Source: Affinundibacterium amnicola
Lineage (GTDB): Bacteria; Pseudomonadota; Gammaproteobacteria; Burkholderiales; Burkholderiaceae_D
DNA: 64,000 nt
NCBI RefSeq assembly: GCF_014284275.1
Contig: NZ_JACOFU010000003.1
Span: 310,001-374,000, forward strand
Direction of reading: 5' to 3'
Program-made: the position numbers and the translations under genes
Notes under the pieces: generated by a model
Told to the model about the DNA's origin: nothing
Seen by the model: the letters and a program-made list of their open reading frames with translations, nothing else
Database searches by the model: none
Shown: in pieces, positions 26,605 through 34,875 of the stretch
Layout of the letters: each line of letters opens with the position of its first letter
How positions within the stretch are numbered: the stretch's first letter is position 1

Positions 26605-28513
26605 TTTCTAACTCTTCTTTAGCGGATCGATAAGCTTGCTCAGGATGATTTGGTTTGGTCGGATACTTGTAGAACAATTGTTTTGCTTTTAACATTGGCT
26701 GGAGATAGTCTTTTCGGATTACATTTGTTGATCTTTTAAGTAATGAGGCTAATTCTCCCAATGTGCAGGCCTTGTCTTGGCATAACTCGAGAATGGTCTT
26801 TACGACAACTTCTTTTGAAACTTTCTTTTTGGATGCGACAGGCTCAGCTAATAATTGAAGTTCGCTCAAACCCCCAGAGCTATTGTTGAAACCCCCAGAC
26901 CTTCCGCTCAAACCCCCAGAGCTATCAGTCAATGTATTGAAGTCCACAACTTTCTTTGAGTCGTCGAAAAAATCATCTCCAAAAATTTCCTTAATGTCAT
27001 CACTTAGCCGAGCTTGGGCAAGAAAATAGATGGTTCCTCTTCCAGCACCTTCTTGTAAGAGTAAACTTCGCTCAATCAGTCCACTAAAGGTGGCGGATAG
27101 ATCTTTCGGATGAATATCAAGTACCTGCATCAATCGTCGGTGATCGACTGTACCTTCAATATGAGCCGTGGCTAAAATAAGACGCTCAGTTTCATTCAAA
27201 CAGTCGAATTCCTTTGAACCAATCGACTCTCGTAAAAAGTGAATTGTTTTCTCCGGTACCAAACTTAATGCGTGTAACTCTAAAAGCGTCTGGTCGTTCG
27301 GTACGGCTTTCTCTTTGAGTAGTGGTTGTCGCCAGTGTTGACTCTTCCAACCATCAAAAATCTTAGGCAAACCTGAACCTGCATTTTCTCCTAGGCCTAC
27401 AAATCGAAATAGGTTTTGCAGAATACGATTGCGACAATCACTTTCACTTCCTTGCACGGCACTCTCAATGGCAACACGCATCAGGCCTGGATTCCTAAAA
27501 CCAAACATGTCAGGGCGTTTGACCACAAGAATAGAAGCGTGCCCTGAATAATCGGCATGAATCAAAGTATTGACCAACGCTTCTCGAAGCGCTTTATGTA
27601 CTAAGGTATCGTCCTGTCGCTGATCTCCTTGCATTGTGAAGGGGACTTTTAAATCGGCGGTAAGTTTACGAATAACCTTTTGGTAGAAATCAAAAACATT
27701 CCCAGACCAAGTGCCATCTGGCACGATCCGATCGATCCACCGAGCTTCGGTCTTGGCTTCAGGCCTTTCCTGATAATCAACCATGTAGTTTGGAAAAGCG
27801 TCCATAATTGGACGATATTGTCCAAACATGAGCAAACCAGCTCTCGTCAATCCACTAACGCCAGAAACACGATCGCGACGCCAGGCGCCGATTTGTATTA
27901 AGAATTCCTGATTGTCGACCTTGTTCCAAGGGTGATCAGGCGCACGAGTACTGTACATATTTCGGTAGACGCGCAAACTATCGAGATCAAGATCCTCAAT
28001 CGAATAGCCCACCAAAATCTCTGCGTCGCGGCTCTCTTCACTCTGTTCCGCCAAAAGACGACTTACAGCATCGCGCTGCAATTTCATATCACCACTACCT
28101 AAGCGCTTAAATGTTCCTGTCAGAGGATTATTATTGACGAAAACGGGTTTCTGCTGCCGACTCGCTTGTGGCACGTGAATGTGTATCAGGCGCATTCCTT
28201 CAATCGTGATCACCGTGACCATGGAGTCACGTAACAGGTTAAAGCTTACTTTTTGAGGATTGTTTAGATTATTCCAAAAATCTTCTAAGACCTTTTCTGC
28301 ATTTTCTACACCGCGCAAATCAAAACTAAGATCTTTATTTTCCTTTAAACCCAAGAAAATGTCGCCGCCAGACGTATTCGCAAATGCGCTGTAGGTTTCC
28401 CAGAGATCATTCGGCAAACCGCCTTTGCCATCGCGGCCTTGGGCGAGTTTGCATTCGATGTCCACGCTTTCACGCAATGCGGCAATATCGGTTAAGGAGT
28501 TAAGTTCAAGCAT
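26594..28513 (-). CDS. AlbA_2 (Schlafen-like) plus GHKL-type ATPase protein inside the R-M operon
   Basis: A 639-residue protein. The first 135 residues are an AlbA_2 / divergent AAA_4 domain (ESVDIECKLAQG, YSAFANTSGGDIFLGLKEN). Residues about 295-420 resemble the HATPase_c_4 part of RecG-like ATP-binding proteins (HKALREALVNTLIHADYSG, GFRNPGLMR, GSGLPKIF). Winged-helix segments follow, including one near the C-terminus (TLGELASLLKRSTNVIRKDY). A Gly/Ser linker of three heptads lies at about 529-549. Such proteins occur as R-linked ORFs in hsd loci (the RloA type in Campylobacter, from memory). It starts 23 bases after the SIR2 gene and overlaps hsdR by 11. Function is unproven; a regulator or effector of the defence locus is likely. 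Confidence 0.82.
   Translation of the reverse strand: MLELNSLTDIAALRESVDIECKLAQGRDGKGGLPNDLWETYSAFANTSGGDIFLGLKENKDLSFDLRGVENAEKVLEDFWNNLNNPQKVSFNLLRDSMVTVITIEGMRLIHIHVPQASRQQKPVFVNNNPLTGTFKRLGSGDMKLQRDAVSRLLAEQSEESRDAEILVGYSIEDLDLDSLRVYRNMYSTRAPDHPWNKVDNQEFLIQIGAWRRDRVSGVSGLTRAGLLMFGQYRPIMDAFPNYMVDYQERPEAKTEARWIDRIVPDGTWSGNVFDFYQKVIRKLTADLKVPFTMQGDQRQDDTLVHKALREALVNTLIHADYSGHASILVVKRPDMFGFRNPGLMRVAIESAVQGSESDCRNRILQNLFRFVGLGENAGSGLPKIFDGWKSQHWRQPLLKEKAVPNDQTLLELHALSLVPEKTIHFLRESIGSKEFDCLNETERLILATAHIEGTVDHRRLMQVLDIHPKDLSATFSGLIERSLLLQEGAGRGTIYFLAQARLSDDIKEIFGDDFFDDSKKVVDFNTLTDSSGGLSGRSGGFNNSSGGLSELQLLAEPVASKKKVSKEVVVKTILELCQDKACTLGELASLLKRSTNVIRKDYLQPMLKAKQLFYKYPTKPNHPEQAYRSAKEELENDH
26864..26926 (-). 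repeat. Three 21-bp coding tandem repeats in the AlbA_2 gene
   Basis: Units of 21 bases at 26864-26884, 26885-26905 and 26906-26926, sharing AAACCCCCAGA on the plus strand. In protein they read DSSGGLS, GRSGGFN and NSSGGLS. Because the unit is seven codons, copy-number changes keep the frame and alter only the linker length. Confidence 0.8.
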
Positions 28514-28536
28514 AACGTTCGATTTCTTAATTCTGA

Positions 28537-29700
28537 TTATTTGAGGTTCAGACGATGCTCAGAGATATCAATCGCTAACTCAATAAGCAACGGAAGCATT
28601 TCATGGTAATTTTCACTAGAGTACCAGATCGGACGAATATTCAATATCAACAAACGTTCCTCTGTAGCTTGTCTTTCGGACGGGTTACTAGTCTCAGGTA
28701 AGAAGGCGAAATGCTCAGGTATATCAAACTCTGCACTCGTTTTTACCTGCTGAAATAGCTCAAGTGTCTTATCTTGATTCAAGGAGCAACCTAGAAAAAG
28801 CAATGAATTTGAAATATAGATTTGGCGCAATGCTCGGGGCAGTTGCTTGCTAAAATCGATAGGATCGCCGTAAGCGTTTTGATACTGTTCTGCGGTGAAT
28901 ACATAAGACGAAGATTGGCTCGCATCACCATGTAACTTCAAGATGCAGCGATCACCCTTGAGCAATCGTTGGACAAAATTATTGCCCGCTTGCAGACCAT
29001 ACATATATGCGTCGGTCAACGGAGCACCTTTCAATTTAAACGTCTCTTCTATAAGCGGATCAAAATTGGTGGTAATGATGCAGCCGTTAGCGAGTCTGTA
29101 AAGGTGTTTAAATATTCGTGGAATTTGCTCGCGATCCTCTTCGTTTTCAAACTTAGTACGAAACGTAGTTTGGACATAGTTATTTAACTGAACCTGTGAG
29201 GCATCCGCGATGGTTTGTGCTGCCTCTAAATATTTATTGTCCTGAAGTAGTTCTTGAAAAGCAGTCGCGTCAAAACTGGCGATTTTTTTGCTAAGGGATT
29301 GCAAGGCTTCGCCCCATATTGGGTATCCCGCCGCGCGAGAAACGCCTGCCCCCAAAAATGGCGCAATTTTTTTCTTACGAATAAGTGCGACAAGATCTAG
29401 AAAAACTGCGGATTGGTCAGTATCTTGAATGAAATTAATACAGGCAGAATACTTGTCTTTGATTTGCTCGCCATTCCAACTATCGAATTCATCCCAATAT
29501 GCATTTCGATCAACCCAATAAAGAATTTCGCTGGCGTCGTAGCGATATTCATTGTCAGGTTCCTTAATGCTTCTGACTATAAGTGGCTCTTCGCCATCAA
29601 TTGCTTCATTGAACTGATGATTCGCCTCGTAACCTGTTTGTAAGAAACGTTCGACCGTTTCAATTAACTCGGTGCTCTTTTTTACTTTTTCAATTGACAT
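28537..29700 (-). CDS. SIR2-like (predicted NAD-consuming) protein inside the R-M operon
   Basis: A 387-residue protein with a SIR2-like domain from about residue 105: PFLGAGVSRAAGYPIW (GAGxS at 117-121), TTNFD (210-214), KLHGD with the candidate catalytic His257, and FLGCS (302-306). The first 100 residues are a separate domain I do not recognise. I start at 29700 because GGAGG lies six bases upstream; the open frame extends further into hsdS. The ATG overlaps the hsdS stop by 11 bases (ATGTCAATTGA). SIR2 proteins in defence systems such as Thoeris ThsA and DSR destroy NAD+ during infection; a similar abortive role here is inference. Confidence 0.85.
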   Translation of the reverse strand: MSIEKVKKSTELIETVERFLQTGYEANHQFNEAIDGEEPLIVRSIKEPDNEYRYDASEILYWVDRNAYWDEFDSWNGEQIKDKYSACINFIQDTDQSAVFLDLVALIRKKKIAPFLGAGVSRAAGYPIWGEALQSLSKKIASFDATAFQELLQDNKYLEAAQTIADASQVQLNNYVQTTFRTKFENEEDREQIPRIFKHLYRLANGCIITTNFDPLIEETFKLKGAPLTDAYMYGLQAGNNFVQRLLKGDRCILKLHGDASQSSSYVFTAEQYQNAYGDPIDFSKQLPRALRQIYISNSLLFLGCSLNQDKTLELFQQVKTSAEFDIPEHFAFLPETSNPSERQATEERLLILNIRPIWYSSENYHEMLPLLIELAIDISEHRLNLK

Positions 29701-31072
29701 TCCCGGCCTCCAATTCATTGGAGAGCAGTTTTGGTAATAAATTGTCCCTTGTTTTGGAGAGTGAGCTTTCTTGTTGCTCAAAGATTGCAATTTGATGATT
29801 CATAGGTTCGACGATTGACTCAAAAAATAGACTTAAAGCCAGTGTTGGCTTTGCAAAGGATATATTTTCTAAGACTTGCCGATTAAGTTCAGTTTGTCCA
29901 GTACTGCCAATCCCGCTAGCCTTGATAAACGTCTCATTTTCAAGCATTAAGCCTATTAGAAATGACCTCGATATTTCACTAGTGTTTGCTCGGACGACTG
30001 TTACATGGCTGTCGTGAGCTGTGGGTACGGCCAAATATCTGATCGGCGCAAGACGACCGAGTGTACCAACGCCAGTCGAGTTAACTAGTACATCGCCGAC
30101 TTGAAGCAGGCGATCCTCAACTTTCTTTTTGATTGGGTCATTGAGTCTAGAAAATGAAAAATCTATTTTGTGATTTCGAATGCATTTTTGATTAATGACG
30201 CAGACGCCATTTTCATCCACGTATGCTGGGGAAATGCCTCGTCGTATTTCAGTTGTGACGGACTTTAAGTTGTTCACTACCCACCCCTCCGGTATCTTTC
30301 CCAACGTCGAATCCACCAAAACACCTGGGAATAGGGCTGCGGTGGCTTTTAGTTTCGTTATTGTTTTTGGGTGGTTTTGGGCTAGTTGGTCTGGGGTTTT
30401 GCCGCTGATGGCGCACATGGCGGCGTGTTCGATTTCTTCAGGCGATGCGCCAGCTTCTTTGGCGGCGATCTTGGCGTGTGTGGGTTCGAAATCGACAAAC
30501 CAACTCTTGAATAGGGCTTGTGCGATTTGTTCTAGGGTTTGGTTGGTTTGGCGGTTCGACTCAATCTTTAGGCAAAAATCGAAATAAGTGTCGCCAACTT
30601 TTCTTTGGTACTCCATGTCCAAAGGGATATCGAAATAGAGATTTCCGAAATCGCCTTTTTTAAAATGAGGAATCAAACTCCCAACGTGCATGTTCAAGAT
30701 TTTATTTTGGGTTTCTTCTGATCTGAGTAATGCAAAAAGATATTTAGGGTAAACAATTTTTTCATTTGCACGAATGCCCACCATGTCTTGCGCTATGCAA
30801 AAATCTATCGGATCAGGTACCCAACAAACTCTCCCAGGTGAGCCTTTGCACGTGAAAACCATATCTCCAGGCTTCGGATGCCCACGAAACCAAGTCTTAT
30901 ATGTGTTTTCAGACACATACCTTGCTTTGTCGTACGAAGGATACAAAGTTTCGTTTTTAATGCAGTTTGTCGCAATTAATGGAATGCCTTCCTCAGCGGT
31001 TGGCACTGTTTTCCCTCGATTATCAATAATCTCTGACAATAGACTACGGAACGAGTACTCCTTAAATTTCAT
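29690..31072 (-). CDS. hsdS: Type I restriction enzyme, S (specificity) subunit
   Basis: HsdS gives the complex its bipartite DNA target. The 460-residue product has two target recognition domains (about 1-165 and 265-400) separated and followed by helical conserved regions. The first helix region is the common QTLEQIAQALFKSWFVDFEP. The second ends in LPKLLSNELE. The start at 31072 (MKFKEYSFRSLL) is preferred over an upstream one because it gives an 11-base overlap with hsdM (ATGAAATTTAA), the same junction type as the next gene. Two complete halves mean that the target is probably an asymmetric bipartite site, which cannot be predicted by eye. Confidence 0.93.
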   Translation of the reverse strand: MKFKEYSFRSLLSEIIDNRGKTVPTAEEGIPLIATNCIKNETLYPSYDKARYVSENTYKTWFRGHPKPGDMVFTCKGSPGRVCWVPDPIDFCIAQDMVGIRANEKIVYPKYLFALLRSEETQNKILNMHVGSLIPHFKKGDFGNLYFDIPLDMEYQRKVGDTYFDFCLKIESNRQTNQTLEQIAQALFKSWFVDFEPTHAKIAAKEAGASPEEIEHAAMCAISGKTPDQLAQNHPKTITKLKATAALFPGVLVDSTLGKIPEGWVVNNLKSVTTEIRRGISPAYVDENGVCVINQKCIRNHKIDFSFSRLNDPIKKKVEDRLLQVGDVLVNSTGVGTLGRLAPIRYLAVPTAHDSHVTVVRANTSEISRSFLIGLMLENETFIKASGIGSTGQTELNRQVLENISFAKPTLALSLFFESIVEPMNHQIAIFEQQESSLSKTRDNLLPKLLSNELEAGNVN

Positions 31073-32768
31073 AGCCCAACCCCACCAAGTTCTTCTTAAT
31101 CTTCGCTTCCAATCGATCATTTTCTTCAAACTGCGTTTTCAATTGCGCAGTCAAACGTGCCATTTTGTCGACAAAAGCTTCTCCATCATCTATCACATCT
31201 TCGGCTCCCACATAGCGACCTGGTGTCAGTACGTAATCGTGTTTTTGGATCTCAGTCAAATTCGCGCTAGAACAAAAGCCTTTTTGATCTTCATAATCTT
31301 TACCCGTTTGCCATGCGTGATACACATCGCATATCTTGTTAAGGTCATTTTGCGTAAAGTCGCGTAACACGCGGTCTTTCATATAGCCGAGATTACGCGC
31401 ATCGATGAACAGCACTTTGTTTCTGCGGTCTATCAGTTGACGACCACTTGCCGCCGTGCGTGCGTTTTTGTTTTTGGTCAGGAACCAGATGCAAGCGGGG
31501 ATTTGGGTGTTGGTGAAGAGTTGCCCCGGCAGGGCAACCATGCATTCGACTAAATCATTTTCGATCAACGCTTTGCGAATATCACCTTCGCCGCTAGTGT
31601 TAGAGCTCATGGAACCATTGGCCAGCAATAAGCCCATGCTGCCATTTGGCGCCAGGTGGTAGAGCATGTGCTGCAACCACGCAAAATTGGCATTGCCTGA
31701 TGGTGGGCGACCATAGACCCAGCGCGGGTCATTGTCATCAACACCAGTGTCCCACTCTTTCATATTGAAAGGCGGGTTCGCCATCACAAAGTCGGCGCGC
31801 AGGTCAGGGTGTTGGTCGTTGGTGTAGGTGTTGGCTGGTTCTTTGCCGAAATTAAAATCAATACCGCGTATTGCCATGTTCATGGCGGCAAGTTGCCAGG
31901 TGGTGTGGTTGTATTCTTGGCCGTAAATCGAGATTTCAAGATTCCCGCTTGATTGTTTCGTCTTTCGATCTTGATGTTCACGAATGAATTGTTCCGACTG
32001 TACAAAGAAACCACCCGAGCCCATCGCTGGATCGTACACGCGGCCTTTGTAGGGCTCTAGCATTTGCACGATGAGACTGACGATGGCTTTGGGTGTATAA
32101 AACTGGCCGCCTTTTTTGCCTTCGGCTAATGCGAATTGCCCTAGAAAATACTCGTAGACGTGGCCGAGTATATCTTTGCTTGATAAGGATTTGTGCCTAA
32201 ACGGAATGGTGGAAATCAAATCAATCAATTCACAGAGTTTGGCTTGGTCGATTTGCAGTTGGGTATAACGTTTATTGAGTACGCCTTTGAGTTTTTTCTC
32301 ATTATCGAGTTCAATCGCTTCTAAGGCGGAATCAATTAAATGACCAACCGAACTGATTTTAATCTTCTTGGTTCTGTTTTTGACTTGAATAGATAATTCT
32401 GCGCCGCCAATAACGACTTTGTTTTTGTCACGTAAAAATTGCCAGCGCGCGACGGGCGGCACCCAGAAGGTATTGGTCTCTAGATAGTAATCGCGTCCTT
32501 CAAGTTCTGCTGCGATGTCGGTTTGGTAGTCGGCATCGTCATCAAAATCGGCGGGATCAATAAAATAGTCGTGTTTAGGATTTGTGAATTGCGCCTTGAG
32601 TTCGTCACGGCGAATATCAAACGCATCGGACACATATTTTAAAAACACCAGCCCCAGCATGACGTGCTTGTATTGCGAGGCGTCGAGTGAGGGCAGAAGT
32701 TTGTTGGCACTGGTCCAGAGTTTTTTCTCTAGATTGTTGAGGAATTCTTGTTCGTTTTGGTCGGTCAT
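31062..32768 (-). CDS. hsdM: Type I restriction enzyme, M (N6-adenine methyltransferase) subunit
   Basis: HsdM methylates adenine in the HsdS target with S-adenosylmethionine. The 568-residue product has the N-terminal HsdM helical domain, then the SAM-binding motif I DPAMGSGGFF (246-255) and catalytic NPPF (331-334), typical of N6-adenine enzymes. GGQFYTPKAIV before motif I is characteristic. I start at ATG 32768 (MTDQNEQEFL), as in most HsdM proteins; the frame is open 15 codons further upstream. It follows the GIY-YIG gene by 67 bases and is the first core R-M gene. Confidence 0.95.
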   Translation of the reverse strand: MTDQNEQEFLNNLEKKLWTSANKLLPSLDASQYKHVMLGLVFLKYVSDAFDIRRDELKAQFTNPKHDYFIDPADFDDDADYQTDIAAELEGRDYYLETNTFWVPPVARWQFLRDKNKVVIGGAELSIQVKNRTKKIKISSVGHLIDSALEAIELDNEKKLKGVLNKRYTQLQIDQAKLCELIDLISTIPFRHKSLSSKDILGHVYEYFLGQFALAEGKKGGQFYTPKAIVSLIVQMLEPYKGRVYDPAMGSGGFFVQSEQFIREHQDRKTKQSSGNLEISIYGQEYNHTTWQLAAMNMAIRGIDFNFGKEPANTYTNDQHPDLRADFVMANPPFNMKEWDTGVDDNDPRWVYGRPPSGNANFAWLQHMLYHLAPNGSMGLLLANGSMSSNTSGEGDIRKALIENDLVECMVALPGQLFTNTQIPACIWFLTKNKNARTAASGRQLIDRRNKVLFIDARNLGYMKDRVLRDFTQNDLNKICDVYHAWQTGKDYEDQKGFCSSANLTEIQKHDYVLTPGRYVGAEDVIDDGEAFVDKMARLTAQLKTQFEENDRLEAKIKKNLVGLGYEI

Positions 32769-32835
32769 ATTGTTCTTAGTTTTTTTGTGTTTTTGTTGGA
32801 TAAATCTTTGCAACGCATGAGTTGTTCATGCTGAG

Positions 32836-33459
32836 CTACGGTGCACTTTCAAATTGTTCGCTCTCAATGCGTTGGCGGCGTTCGTCCAGTGTTTCACCTT
32901 CATACATCCAAAAGACCGAGCCACTGACGCTGCCTATGCTATAACCTTTGGCTTGCAGAATGTTGAGTGCTGAGCGTGATAGACTGGTGACTGTTCCTTG
33001 GTAGTCGATTTGGGTTTCATTGAGCACTGTGCATTTGATGTCGGTATCGCGAGAAAAAACTAGTTCTGCACCGACAGGCACATTAATTGCGCGCAGATTA
33101 ATGCGATCACGTCTTGCGCGTGTTTCTGTAACAGCACGTTGCTCTTCTGCGTCTTCGAATATCCCGATGCGTGGCGTGACATCTTGATGCGGCGTTAAGC
33201 GCAATGCCGTAACCACTTTTTCTGGCGATAAACGAAAGAATTCACGATTGGGTCGTATGCGTTGTTCCGCAAACAGGGTATGCAAAATGCGTTCAATCTC
33301 GAACGCGTTTGCAACGCGGGCTGCGTAGTGGCATTCAAACGGAAGGGGGAGAGACGTGCGATCTAAAGTTTTGATGCGATTTTCTATATTGTCGGTGTAA
33401 CCAATTTTGATGATGCCTGGCATCGCTTCATTGGTCATTACGTAAACTATGTCGCCCAT
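32836..33459 (-). CDS. GIY-YIG (T5orf172/MUG113-type) nuclease domain protein with C-terminal RAMA-like domain
   Basis: A 207-residue two-domain protein. Residues 1-95 resemble the T5orf172/MUG113 branch of GIY-YIG nucleases: DIVYVMTN, then IIKIGYTDNIENRIKTL with the conserved Arg, and NREFF with the metal-binding Glu. Residues about 125-195 resemble RAMA, a domain linked to restriction and adenine methylases (YQGTVTSLSRSALNILQAKG, GSVFWMYEG). AAGGA lies close before the ATG. It sits just upstream of hsdM on the same strand and may be the first gene of the defence operon. Whether it cuts DNA is unknown. Confidence 0.82.
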   Translation of the reverse strand: MGDIVYVMTNEAMPGIIKIGYTDNIENRIKTLDRTSLPLPFECHYAARVANAFEIERILHTLFAEQRIRPNREFFRLSPEKVVTALRLTPHQDVTPRIGIFEDAEEQRAVTETRARRDRINLRAINVPVGAELVFSRDTDIKCTVLNETQIDYQGTVTSLSRSALNILQAKGYSIGSVSGSVFWMYEGETLDERRQRIESEQFESAP

Positions 33460-33562
33460 TGTGCTAGTCCTTAGTCACGGATTGATTTGCTCGCAAGCAT
33501 TGTAAGTGAGTTTGCGGGGAATCTAGAAGGCAGAATGATATGTTTATTTCTTTCTACAACAA

Positions 33563-33596
33563 AAACAAAAAAGCCCTGTTATTGCTAACAGGGCTT
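33563..33596 (-). terminator. Terminator of the tRNA-Met gene
   Basis: Stem AAGCCCTGTT / AACAGGGCTT (33571-33580 and 33587-33596) with loop ATTGCT. On the minus strand a T-rich stretch follows (TTTTTTGTTTTTG). It ends the tRNA transcript and insulates it from the GIY-YIG gene. Confidence 0.85.
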
Positions 33597-33603
33597 TGTG
33601 TTC

Positions 33604-33680
33604 TGGTGGTGATAGGTGGATTTGAACCACCGACCCCAGCATTATGAGTGCTGTGCTCTAACCAACTGAGCTATATCACC
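33604..33680 (-). tRNA. tRNA-Met (anticodon CAT)
   Basis: A 77-nt cloverleaf with encoded CCA. The acceptor stem is GGTGATA / TATCACC, the D-loop holds AGCTCAGTTGGTTAGAGC, the anticodon stem CAGCA / TGCTG surrounds CTCATAA (anticodon CAT), and the T-arm is GGTGG-TTCAAAT-CCACC. Position 1-72 pairing is present, so it is an elongator-type tRNA; tRNA-Ile2 with lysidine-modified CAT is the alternative, but the sequence looks like Met. It borders the restriction-modification block, but I found no repeated tRNA end on the far side. Confidence 0.93.
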
Positions 33681-33782
33681 AAGAAGCCCAAGATTATGCC
33701 AGTGGATGTGTGGTGCGTCAAGAATTAATCTGGATTGCTACCGTGATCTCGTTAAAATAGCTTAACATCGCTTAAAAACCTA

Positions 33783-34721
33783 TTAATTCTTTGCGATGGT
33801 GGCGAGGCTGTGCTGTAAAACCTGTTCGTTAATATTGTCTTTGGTGCAATCAACGATCACGCGTTCTGGAATTGAGCGACACCAAGTTAGTTGGCGCTTG
33901 GCTAGCTGGCGGGTGGCGATGATGCCGCGCTCGCGCATTTCTTGGTAGCTTATGCTGCCATCTAAATATTCCCAAGCTTGGCGATAGCCTACGCAGCGTA
34001 TGGATGGCAAATCTGCATTCAAATCGGGTCTTTGCTTGAGTTGGCGCACTTCGTCAATGAATCCTTGTTCCAACATGATGCCAAAGCGTTTGGCGATACG
34101 CTCGTGTAGGAAGCTGCGCTCGCTTGGTTCTAGAGATATCGGCAATAAGTCGAAAGGCGCTGCCGCTCTTGGTTGCTGGGCGATGAGCGAGGACATCGCT
34201 TGCCCTGTGAGCTGATAGATTTCTAAAGCGCGTTGTATGCGTTGGCTATCGTTGGGCTGCAAGCGCGCTGCTGTGATCGGATCGACTTGCGCTAGCCGTG
34301 CGTGTAAGCCTGGTGCGCCAATTTCTACCATGTCAGCGTCGAGTTGCGCGCGGATGGCGGGATCGGCTGGTGGTAGATCGTCGATGCCGTTGATCAAGGC
34401 TTTGTAGTACATCATGGTGCCGCCAACCAAAATCGGGAGCTTGCCGCGCTCGCGTATCTCTTTGACCAATCGTGCGCTGTCGTTTAAGAATTGGGCGACG
34501 GAATAGGCTTCGCTTGGATCGATAATGTCGATCAAATGATGCGGGGCGGCGGCGAGCTCTTCGGCGTTGGGTTTTGCTGTGCCTATATTCATGTCGCGAT
34601 AGACGAGCGCCGAATCGACAGAAATGATTTCGGCAGGAACTTCACGCGCAATCGCCAAGGCCGCTGCGGTTTTTCCGGAAGCGGTGGGGCCCATGATGGC
34701 GATGATTTTTTGTTGGTGCAT
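33783..34721 (-). CDS. miaA: tRNA dimethylallyltransferase
   Basis: MiaA adds a dimethylallyl group to A37 of tRNAs that read UNN codons. The 312 residues show P-loop GPTASGKT (11-18), [18 protein letters not shown], the DDLPPADP segment and [15 protein letters not shown], all MiaA hallmarks. Length is normal. It is on the same strand downstream of mutL, as in the E. coli order mutL-miaA, but a 150-base palindromic element lies between them. Confidence 0.96.
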   Translation of the reverse strand: MHQQKIIAIMGPTASGKTAAALAIAREVPAEIISVDSALVYRDMNIGTAKPNAEELAAAPHHLIDIIDPSEAYSVAQFLNDSARLVKEIRERGKLPILVGGTMMYYKALINGIDDLPPADPAIRAQLDADMVEIGAPGLHARLAQVDPITAARLQPNDSQRIQRALEIYQLTGQAMSSLIAQQPRAAAPFDLLPISLEPSERSFLHERIAKRFGIMLEQGFIDEVRQLKQRPDLNADLPSIRCVGYRQAWEYLDGSISYQEMRERGIIATRQLAKRQLTWCRSIPERVIVDCTKDNINEQVLQHSLATIAKN

Positions 34722-34753
34722 GTTTTTAAAATTGTTAGAGACCTTAGAGTTCT

Positions 34754-34875
34754 AGTAATGTCAGAAAACGTCTTAGTCGGGATGCAGTGCTAGGCGCTGG
34801 ACGGAGCAATACGTCGGTATTGCGAGTAAGTGCAACAACGCGATGCGCCCGAATAAGGTGTTTGATGACATTACT
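34754..34875. repeat. Imperfect 122-bp palindromic element between miaA and mutL
   Basis: Outer arms begin AGTAATGTCA (34754-34763) and end TGACATTACT (34866-34875), and remain similar for about 28 bases inwards (CTTA, TCGGG). The centre is a perfect hairpin GCAATAC-GTCG-GTATTGC (34806-34823). The right arm includes the mutL stop codon. There is no T-run on either strand, so it looks more like a REP/MITE-type element than a simple terminator. Confidence 0.65.

Noticed and set aside
33604-33680. tRNA-Met 3' end as an attachment site for the R-M block
   Set aside because: Only an 8-base partial match (TGATAGGC near 23360) was seen on the far side, within chance expectation, and no integrase is present.
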